From: JACCYQ01 sp036675565 | GTDB lineage: Bacteria > Bacteroidota > Bacteroidia > Chitinophagales > Chitinophagaceae | DNA: 10,933 bases | Assembly: GCA_036675565.1 (NCBI GenBank) | Contig: JAKFER010000193.1 | Location: forward strand, 1 to 10,933 | Direction of reading: 5' to 3' | Shown: one piece after another, positions 6,337 to 10,933 of the stretch | Position numbering within the stretch: position 1 is the first letter of the stretch | How the letters are laid out: the number at the start of each line of letters is the position of its first letter | The notes under the pieces: generated by a model | What the model was told of the DNA's origin: nothing | Seen by the model: the letters and a program-made list of their open reading frames with translations, nothing else | Database searches by the model: none | Made by a program: the position numbers and the translations under genes

Positions 6337-6877
6337 AGGTTTTATTTATGTCTATAACAAACTTAGGAATATTGACCCGGGATGCACTTTCTACATGTTC
6401 AAGTGCTTTAGGATCATCTTTAAATAATTCACGCAGCTGCTTTTTCCATGGGCAAACAACACAAGGCTCAAATTTTGTAAAATCACGATTTTGGTTGAAT
6501 AACACGTAGGTTGGGTTACCCCCATATAGCGTGGTTGGCCTACCGTATAATTTATACTTTAGGCCATCAACAATCAGTTGATAAAAACCGTTTTCAAGTT
6601 TATCACCTACATCGACAAACAAATAATGAAAACTTTTCAATTTCTCCACAAAACCAAAGGCAATAATTTTCTTATTTTTGGAAGGTAATTTCTCATCCAC
6701 CCCTTGCTCATTAATTATAGTTATCCCATAAAAAGGGTTGCTCAAAAATCTGCCACTCTTTATTTTACATTGTATGGTATCATTATTTGCCATTACAACG
6801 TAACCAGGCAATGGTTCTCCAGCACGAGCGGCAGTTGAATAAGCTGTTATTATAATAGCTATTAGTAAGCGTTTCAT
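6335..6877 (-). CDS. Exported protein of unknown function
   Basis: The 180-residue protein has a signal peptide (MKRLLIAIIITAYSTAARA, likely cut after A19). Residues 25-75 read G-Y-V-V-M-A-N-N-D-T-I-Q-C-K-I-K, then strands and K-K-I-I-A-F-G-F. The opening G-x-V-x-x-N-x-D-T-I-x-x-x-I is a pattern seen in many small secreted Bacteroidota proteins. The C-terminal part has a closely spaced C-V-V-C pair (C139 and C142) followed by a charged helix (W-K-K-Q-L-R-E-L-F-K-D-D-P) and ends K-F-V-I-D-I-N-K-T. C37 is the only other cysteine. The vicinal-type cysteines could form a disulphide or bind a metal, but nothing else indicates a redox fold. No function is assigned. It is the first gene of a two-gene unit with the DUF6985-like gene and lies 67 bases after the barrel gene, so all three may be co-transcribed. 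Confidence 0.7.
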   Translation of the reverse strand: MKRLLIAIIITAYSTAARAGEPLPGYVVMANNDTIQCKIKSGRFLSNPFYGITIINEQGVDEKLPSKNKKIIAFGFVEKLKSFHYLFVDVGDKLENGFYQLIVDGLKYKLYGRPTTLYGGNPTYVLFNQNRDFTKFEPCVVCPWKKQLRELFKDDPKALEHVESASRVNIPKFVIDINKT

Positions 6878-6944
6878 AATACTTGGTGTATTGATATTTC
6901 TAAAACAGGTTATAAAATAATTTTTAAAAATCTATACAAACTTA

Positions 6945-7529
6945 TTATTTATTTGGGATGGCTATGGAATATGACAAACCAACTGCATTAGCTGAATAAC
7001 TATTGTTAGACTGATCTTTATATTTCATAGCAGTGTAATTAAGACCTACTCCTGCATAGGCTATTTCGAACGTGGGCACATTGGCTCCCTGAAACATATA
7101 ATCGTCACCTAAACCACCCGATTTAAAGCGAATAACTCTATGCATAGATAATCCTGCACCGAAGCGTAATTTAGGAGACAACATATAACTTCCACTTATA
7201 ATTATAGGTACACGAGTTAAACGAACGTGCACATTATCTGCAGCAGTAGTAACATATTTAAATCCAACGGTGGATCGTAATAAAAATTTATCTGCCCCTG
7301 GAATTTGCAGTTGCCCGCCTATTCCCACCGATATTCCTTGCCCGGCTCTAACACCCTGTTTTTCACCATTAGTAAAATATATTTCCGCTATTTTATTACC
7401 TCCAAGTTCTAATGCGCTAACAATTAAAAATTTAAGATGTGATGTTTTTTTCACTTCACCCTGCGAATAAGTTTTATTGAATACAAAAAAGAATAGAACG
7501 AAAACCAGGGTTGTTTTAATACGTTTCAT
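6945..7529 (-). CDS. Small outer-membrane beta-barrel protein
   Basis: The 194-residue protein starts with a clear signal peptide (MKRIKTTLVFVLFFFVFNKTYS, cut before Q23). The mature part alternates polar and hydrophobic residues in short strands joined by G-rich turns: G-I-S-V-G-I-G-G-Q-L-Q-I, F-L-L-R-S-T-V-G-F-K-Y-V, R-V-P-I-I-I-S-G-S-Y, L-R-F-G-A-G-L-S-M-H, F-E-I-A-Y-A-G-V-G-L-N-Y and G-L-S-Y-S-I-A-I-P-N-K at the end. This is the pattern of the porin-family / OmpA-like eight-strand outer-membrane barrels of Bacteroidota. Ligand or transport role cannot be read. The ATG at 7529 is the only start that gives the signal peptide. The upstream spacer carries a copy of the dispersed repeat (7647-7702). 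Confidence 0.72.
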   Translation of the reverse strand: MKRIKTTLVFVLFFFVFNKTYSQGEVKKTSHLKFLIVSALELGGNKIAEIYFTNGEKQGVRAGQGISVGIGGQLQIPGADKFLLRSTVGFKYVTTAADNVHVRLTRVPIIISGSYMLSPKLRFGAGLSMHRVIRFKSGGLGDDYMFQGANVPTFEIAYAGVGLNYTAMKYKDQSNNSYSANAVGLSYSIAIPNK

Positions 7530-7646
7530 TTTATTTATATGTAGCAGGCAAAATAAAAAATATAACCAGTTTTCTGCAATCGGGTGATAAAAATATTAAT
7601 GATATTATAAACTGGTAAGTCTGTTTTAAAGAAATAAGAATTATAG

Positions 7647-7702
7647 GTCCTTTCGGTAAAAATAATTATGTATTAAAAAACAAAATGCAGGAGACATGTC
7701 GC
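7647..7702. repeat. Intergenic repeat family, short copy C
   Basis: CGGTAAAAATAATTATGTAT (starting 7654) is identical to 8280-8299, and is followed by AAAATGCAGGAGACATGTC matching AAAATGCTGGAGACCCGTG at 8308-8326. The copy lies 15 bases after the membrane-protein gene (on the - strand) and about 120 bases before the barrel gene. Confidence 0.75.
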
Positions 7703-7717
7703 GGGAAGATGCGGTAG

Positions 7718-8164
7718 TCATTTTAGTTTGCTTGTGTCTGTACCAACTTTATCTATAAGGACTGTGTCACCCTTTTTTAAGTACAATGTATCACCGTTTC
7801 CATTTACAATAGATGCACTATTAGTCGAAGTGTCTTTATTAATTGTTATTATGGATTCGGGGTCAGTAATGCCACTATCAGATTCTTTCGATATTTCGAA
7901 TATAAAAGATGTGACGAACCCACCAATAACTAAGCTGTGAATTAATAAGGTCCCTAATTGTTTGTCTTTTGTAAACAGACCTGCTATCGTTTTAATTAGC
8001 CAAATTAAACCTCCTAATAATACTAATAAGCCAACTAGATGAAAAAGATTCGGTCCATGTGCGTAGGGTGTACCTGACAGTTTATAAACAAGCCATGTAA
8101 TTAAGAATCCTATAAGATAATAAAGGGTTGAATTTAATATCTGTCGAATGAATGGTCTTTTCAA
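7718..8164 (-). CDS. Small membrane protein of unknown function
   Basis: The frame gives 148 residues if it starts at TTG 8164. No ATG or GTG exists in frame between 8164 and the upstream stop near 8203, so TTG is the only usual start. No Shine-Dalgarno sequence is visible. Three membrane segments are seen: about 12-29 (S-T-L-Y-Y-L-I-G-F-L-I-T-W-L-V-Y), 40-62 (L-F-H-L-V-G-L-L-V-L-L-G-G-L-I-W-L-I) and 70-90 (L-G-T-L-L-I-H-S-L-V-I-G-G-F-V-T-S-F-I-F). A polar tail follows (91-148), rich in D, S, T and N with a short G-D-T-L-Y-L-K-K-G-D-T-V-L-I-D-K repeat of G-D-T motifs. No family was recognised. The gene is flanked by a weak 6-bp inverted repeat (CGGTAG 7712-7717, CTACCG 8188-8193), which may link it to the cassette-like units to its right. 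Confidence 0.62.
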   Translation of the reverse strand: MKRPFIRQILNSTLYYLIGFLITWLVYKLSGTPYAHGPNLFHLVGLLVLLGGLIWLIKTIAGLFTKDKQLGTLLIHSLVIGGFVTSFIFEISKESDSGITDPESIITINKDTSTNSASIVNGNGDTLYLKKGDTVLIDKVGTDTSKLK

Positions 8165-8195
8165 AGAGGAGATTTTTTGATTTACCGCTACCGAT

Positions 8196-8328
8196 TGTAT
8201 TTACGCTAATATACACTACTTGTTTTCGGATCACAATATTTTAACTTACAAAAAATCATTTTTGATTTACAGACACCTGCGGTAAAAATAATTATGTATT
8301 CATCAGCAAAATGCTGGAGACCCGTGGA
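8196..8328. repeat. Intergenic repeat family, copy A
   Basis: This is a direct repeat of 10149-10384. Shared blocks are 8196-8230 (TGTATTTACGCTAATATACA and beyond, to CGGATC), CAATATTTTA, ACTTACAAA, TTTTTGATTTACAGACACCT and the AAAATG-x-TGGA-x-ACCCGT end. It lacks a 92-base segment present in copy B. It lies between the Imm26-like gene and the membrane-protein gene. Confidence 0.85.
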
Positions 8329-8358
8329 AAAAAAATTGGAAAAATATTTATGAGTGAA

Positions 8359-8386
8359 CCGCGAGTCCCTTTCAGGAGACTCGCGG
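8359..8386 (-). terminator. Strong hairpin after the Imm26-like gene
   Basis: CCGCGAGTC (8359-8367) and GACTCGCGG (8378-8386) make a perfect 9-bp stem with a 10-base loop. It is 31 bases past the stop codon at 8418 on the - strand. The run after it (TTCACTCATAAATATTTTT) has T residues only about 15 bases later, so it is not a textbook intrinsic terminator. It could also be the folded part of an attC-like site. Confidence 0.45.
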
Positions 8387-8394
8387 GGGAAGCA

Positions 8395-8402
8395 GTTGCC
8401 TG
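8395..8402. repeat. Inverted-repeat end (GTTGCCTG) of the Imm26-like unit
   Basis: GTTGCCTG here is the exact reverse complement of CAGGCAAC at 9301-9308. The pair brackets the Imm26-like gene, 15 bases from its stop codon and 10 bases from its start codon. Confidence 0.5.
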
Positions 8403-8417
8403 CTGGCTTTCATCGGC

Positions 8418-9290
8418 TTAGTTGTTCCCCGTCGCAATAAAAGTTTCAATGTCGGTCTTCGTATATGGAATAGTGATAGAAGTTGCTTTATTGCTAGGAA
8501 AAGGAATTTGTCTATCAGTTTCGCTAAGAGGTCTGTGTCCGACTATTGGCATTTCCCCACGATAAACGTCAAGGTCAAAGATGCATAGAGTAGGTAAAGT
8601 TTTCTTTTTTGTAAGGATATCAATATTGACGTGTAAAGTGTCGGCGTAAAAAGCATATGGAGCTACAATTAATGAGTGAGGGTGAACCCAATAAAGTTCA
8701 GGTCTGATGATGTCACCTTTTTTCTTTTCAGAAAAAACGTCCAATAAAATTCTTGCAAATCCATATTTACCATGAGCAATACGAAAGGCAATGATATCTC
8801 CTTCTTTCACTTTTACTTTAAGTTGCTTTTGCGAAAGCTGTTCGTCCAGCCAATCAAAATAGTTAGGCGAAAGATTTGACATGTAGTTGGTAATCCAATT
8901 ATCAATGTCATCGTAAGTTTTTATTTCACCTTCTTCGCTGAAGCTTTTAATAAAGAATAGGTTTCTTCTGTTGTCATAAACATGAATGCCGCCACCATGA
9001 ATAGAGCCTGAAAATTGTACTCCACAGCCTTTGATTTTTAAAATTCTGGGAACAGTTAGCTTTTGTTCTTTCCCCCTTACAGTTTTTGGAAGAAGAATTT
9101 CTCTGTTTCTGGTATATATGTCAGTGTCGTATTCCAGATAGCCCCAGCTGTAATTCAAAACTTTTACCAGTTTATTTTCGTCAAAGTAAACAGCAACAGT
9201 GTCACTTAATGAATGTCTGTCCCAGCCGTCAGCTACAGGAGTAAGTCCAAAATATTTCCTTTTGTCATTTGTGAGTTCGTAGGGTGTCAT
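8418..9290 (-). CDS. Imm26-like immunity protein
   Basis: The 290-residue protein has no signal peptide or membrane segment, so it should be cytoplasmic. The N-terminal half (1-155) is a beta-rich domain: V-A-V-Y-F-D-E-N-K-L-V-K-V-L-N-Y, V-P-R-I-L-K-I-K-G-C-G-V-Q-F-S-G, then a D-N-W-I helix. Residues 160-215 carry the pattern of the Imm26 family: K-E-G-D-I-I-A-F-R-I-A-H-G-K-Y-G-F-A-R-I-L (162-182), then a charged turn and P-E-L-Y-W-V-H-P. Imm26 proteins are predicted to neutralise polymorphic toxins of neighbouring or rival cells. No toxin gene is visible in the window, so this would be an orphan immunity gene. ATG 9290 has GGAAG 6 bases before it. The gene sits tightly between the two 8-bp inverted repeats at 8395 and 9301. 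The family call is by eye. Confidence 0.68.
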   Translation of the reverse strand: MTPYELTNDKRKYFGLTPVADGWDRHSLSDTVAVYFDENKLVKVLNYSWGYLEYDTDIYTRNREILLPKTVRGKEQKLTVPRILKIKGCGVQFSGSIHGGGIHVYDNRRNLFFIKSFSEEGEIKTYDDIDNWITNYMSNLSPNYFDWLDEQLSQKQLKVKVKEGDIIAFRIAHGKYGFARILLDVFSEKKKGDIIRPELYWVHPHSLIVAPYAFYADTLHVNIDILTKKKTLPTLCIFDLDVYRGEMPIVGHRPLSETDRQIPFPSNKATSITIPYTKTDIETFIATGNN

Positions 9291-9300
9291 AATAAGCTTC

Positions 9301-9498
9301 CAGGCAACGTTGAAGCATTGGCGTTTGTGGCGGTAATAGAATTCCTTCGCCCAGAAACCAATGCTGGTTAAAGATATAGAGTTGATTGTAAATTCAAAAG
9401 CTTAATTAATAACGTCTAGCCCGAACCGAAGTTGATTTTGATAAAATGCTGAATTTAATTCCTTCAGCCGCCATAACGCCAATGCAATGTTAGCTGTT
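9301..9498. repeat. Long imperfect inverted repeat, attC-like spacer
   Basis: The left arm 9301-9333 (CAGGCAAC, GTTGAA, GCATTGGCGTT, TGTGGCGG) is nearly complementary to the right arm 9468-9496 (CCGCCAT, AACGCCAATGC, AAT, GTTAGCTG). The core GCATTGGCGTT / AACGCCAATGC is perfect and CCGCC / GGCGG closes the inner end. Read on the - strand the outer ends are AGCTAAC after the lipoprotein gene and GTTGCCT before the Imm26-like gene, in the positions of the R'' and R' boxes of an attC site. At about 190 bases it is longer than classical attC sites (roughly 60-140). Confidence 0.6.
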
Positions 9499-9523
9499 GT
9501 TTTTTGTCTCCCTAGTTTAAAAA

Positions 9524-10129
9524 TTACTTCTTTGTAAGAGTGTCTGCGAACTTTATAGTTTTATCTAATTGTTTTGAATATCCTTCTAAAGATTTTGTCG
9601 CGGGTATGGCGTCTTGCTGGTATTTGTCGATTAATAGTAATGTCCTTGTAATTTTTAAAATAGTATGAAGGTCGTTCAACGATAAGCTTTTACAGTCAAT
9701 TGATTTTAAAATGTCATTGTGTTTTGAAACTGTCTTATTGTATTTGGTCAAGCTGTTTTGAATTAGCAGTTTTATTTTATCTTTTAAAACCGTGTCCTTC
9801 ATTTGTTCAACATGATTAATTGCCGATTGATAATAACTCTTGTTTTTCCCATTATATATATTGAATGATTTTGTGGAGTCATTCCTGGTGTCAGCCAAAT
9901 TATCAATTTGCTTTTCTAACTCATTCAATTCTGGCGTCTTGTCAGCGAGTTCTTTGTATAAGCTTTCGACGAGGTCGTCGTAACCTCGTTTTGAAACAAT
10001 TTCATAAGATGAACTTTTGTCCTCCAACGCTTTGGGAGTTTCATTTTTCGGTTTGTCTTGTGTTCGGGAATTGTCACATGAAAAAAGTGTCAAAAAACAC
10101 AATGCTAATAATAGTACGATGGTTCTCAT
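9524..10129 (-). CDS. Small coiled-coil lipoprotein
   Basis: The 201-residue protein has a lipoprotein signal (MRTIVLLLALCFLTLFSC) with lipobox L-F-S-C and Cys18 as the lipidated residue. Residues 19-40 form a polar linker. From about 45 to the end the protein is almost all charged helix with heptad-like spacing (for example L-V-E-S-L-Y-K-E-L-A-D-K-T-P-E-L-N-E-L-E-K-Q-I-D-N-L), so a helical bundle or coiled coil is expected. A lone C147 lies in S-I-D-C-K-S. No family was recognised and no function is assigned. ATG 10129 has no Shine-Dalgarno sequence. The gene is closely bracketed by a perfect 10-bp inverted repeat, AACAGCTAAC (10136-10145, 6 bases before the start codon) and GTTAGCTGTT (9489-9498, 25 bases after the stop codon), as if it were one mobile unit. 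Confidence 0.7.
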   Translation of the reverse strand: MRTIVLLLALCFLTLFSCDNSRTQDKPKNETPKALEDKSSSYEIVSKRGYDDLVESLYKELADKTPELNELEKQIDNLADTRNDSTKSFNIYNGKNKSYYQSAINHVEQMKDTVLKDKIKLLIQNSLTKYNKTVSKHNDILKSIDCKSLSLNDLHTILKITRTLLLIDKYQQDAIPATKSLEGYSKQLDKTIKFADTLTKK

Positions 10130-10135
10130 AAAAAT

Positions 10136-10410
10136 AACAGCTAACGAATGTATTTACGCTAATATACACTACTTGTTTTCGGATCCCAATATTTTACACT
10201 ACTATTTTGCTTTCCCGACGGGTATTTCAGGACTATACAATATATATTAAACTAACAGGCACCCGTAGGTGATTAATTAAATATTTTAACTTACAAATAA
10301 TAATTTTTGATTTACAGACACCTACTAGTACCTGTGGTAAAAAAATTATGAAATAAACAGCAAAATGATGGAAACCCGTCGGGGATCATCTTTAGATACG
10401 TTTGTTAGGT
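10136..10410. repeat. Intergenic module with attC-like ends
   Basis: This covers most of the 356-base gap between the lipoprotein gene and the partial gene; no gene is seen in it. Read on the - strand the right end is ACCTAAC (10404-10410), an exact match to RYYYAAC, and the left end is GTTAGCT (10139-10145), one base off GTTRRRY. Next to the boxes, CTAACGAATGTATTTA (10141-10156) and the complement of 10393-10408 (CTAACAAACGTATCTA) match at 13 of 16 positions, so the module's ends can pair. The interior is repeat copy B. Confidence 0.5.
10149..10384. repeat. Intergenic repeat family, copy B (with 92-base insertion)
   Basis: This is a direct repeat of copy A (8196-8328). Relative to A it carries an extra segment 10197-10288, flanked by AATATTTTA at 10188-10196 and again at 10280-10288. 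A further 10 bases (ACTAGTACCT) are added in the ACACCT...GTGG section. The extra segment contains TTCCCGACGGG, GGACTATACA (10230-10239) and the hairpin CACC-CGTA-GGTG (10259-10270). Confidence 0.8.
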
Positions 10411-10449
10411 ATTGTCCACAGGAGGTGTGAAAAACAGACATCAAGAACA

Positions 10450-10467
10450 ACGCATACACGTGTGCGT
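10450..10467. repeat. Small hairpin after the partial gene
   Basis: ACGCA (10450-10454) and TGCGT (10463-10467) flank the palindrome ACACGTGT (10456-10463). It lies about 20 bases past the stop codon of the partial gene on the - strand. There is no adjacent T-run, so a terminator role is doubtful. Confidence 0.35.
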
Positions 10468-10485
10468 ATTTCATAATTTATTTAC

Positions 10486-10933
10486 TCAGCAACCGCCTTT
10501 GCGAGGGACACGTTTAAAAATTACTTTACTATCCCGTTCCACATATTCGCACGATACTATTGGGTATGCATACTTGGGTGCTTGCGATACGTTATGGCTT
10601 CTTATAATTATTTTGTCGTTAATTTTCAGGCTATGCAATTGCTCAAGTTGAGATTTTTCCGGCTCAAATTTTACAATGTAATCGACACCATTAATCCTGG
10701 CCATCACACCAAAACCTAATCTTGATCCTGGCGGAAGAGAAAGAGAGGTAATTAAAGCCTCCATATTGGTAAATGAACTTATTTGCTTCCTTATCTTAGC
10801 AGCACCGGCGTGCACTTTTTTACCCGCGGGAGAAGCTTCCCATTCTTTGTACTTTATACCCTCAGGGGTAGCTTCCCATCTTTCTCTTTCGGCTTTTCTT
10901 TCAGCAGCAGAGAGTGGCTTTGGAGTTGATTTT
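10486..10933 (-). CDS. Partial protein of unknown function with 12-residue repeat
   Basis: The frame stays open to the right edge, so the N-terminus is outside the window; GTG 10815 is most likely an internal Val. The visible 148 residues begin K-S-T-P-K-P-L-S-A-A-E-R-K-A-E-R-E-R and then repeat the motif W-E-A-[S/T]-P-x-G-x-K twice, 12 residues apart (W codons at 10878-10876 and 10842-10840). A basic helix follows (AGAAKIRKQI). From about S-L-P-P-G-S-R-L-G-F-G-V-M to the end the sequence is strand-rich (INGVDYIVKFEP, LKINDKIIIRSHNV, YPIVSCEYVER), like a small beta-barrel such as an OB or SH3 type fold. This last comparison is only by secondary-structure look. No family was recognised. The protein ends R-K-G-G-C. 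Confidence 0.6.
   Translation of the reverse strand, partial: KSTPKPLSAAERKAERERWEATPEGIKYKEWEASPAGKKVHAGAAKIRKQISSFTNMEALITSLSLPPGSRLGFGVMARINGVDYIVKFEPEKSQLEQLHSLKINDKIIIRSHNVSQAPKYAYPIVSCEYVERDSKVIFKRVPRKGGC

Noticed and set aside
10397..10404. TACGTTTG, a match to the Bacteroidota -7 promoter box TAnnTTTG on the + strand
   Set aside because: There is no -33 box at the right distance and no + strand gene downstream.
10412..10651. A 79-residue + strand frame at the right side
   Set aside because: It lies opposite the partial - strand gene, which has a longer open frame to the edge and protein-like composition.

Overview
The window looks like an AT-rich stretch of chromosome from a member of the Bacteroidota, most likely a Chitinophagaceae-like environmental bacterium. 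The reasons are lipoproteins with short N-terminal signals, a Tat-dependent TIM-barrel sugar isomerase-like protein, a PrcB-like protein, an SPI-exported NTF2-like protein, a small beta-barrel, starts with little or no Shine-Dalgarno sequence, and many short hairpin-rich intergenic repeats. No rRNA, tRNA, transposase, integrase or CRISPR array was found.

Left part (1-5500, mostly + strand). The end of a PrcB-like protein comes first, then a 665-base non-coding stretch. A two-domain cupredoxin-like lipoprotein (1014-1958) converges on an exported NTF2/SnoaL-like protein (1970-2413, -). A 790-base non-coding region holds three copies of an interspersed repeat. It is followed by a Tat-exported sugar phosphate isomerase/epimerase-like TIM barrel (3207-4133) and a ScyD/ScyE-like beta-propeller lipoprotein (4466-5488). 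The last gene is clearly richer in G+C than its neighbours and ends in a strong intrinsic terminator.

Right part (5500-10933, all - strand). Read in transcription order from the right edge, this part holds: a partial gene with a 12-residue repeat; a small coiled-coil lipoprotein; an Imm26-like immunity protein; a three-TM membrane protein; a small outer-membrane barrel protein; an exported protein of unknown function; and a DUF6985-like protein. The last two are almost certainly co-transcribed. The others are separated by intergenic modules of 190-360 bases that share sequence with one another.

The most notable pattern is at 8395-10410. The lipoprotein gene is bracketed closely by a perfect 10-bp inverted repeat (GTTAGCTGTT / AACAGCTAAC) and the Imm26-like gene by a perfect 8-bp inverted repeat (GTTGCCTG / CAGGCAAC). 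The spacers between genes are long imperfect inverted repeats whose ends resemble the R'' (RYYYAAC) and R' (GTTRRRY) boxes of integron attC sites. Each gene starts 6-10 bases after its R'-like box. This is how integron gene cassettes are laid out, and the ends of each unit match each other, as expected if each unit was once a circle. No integrase is visible and the sites are longer than classical attC sites, so this remains a hypothesis: either an attC-type cassette array or an undescribed cassette-like mobile unit of Bacteroidota.
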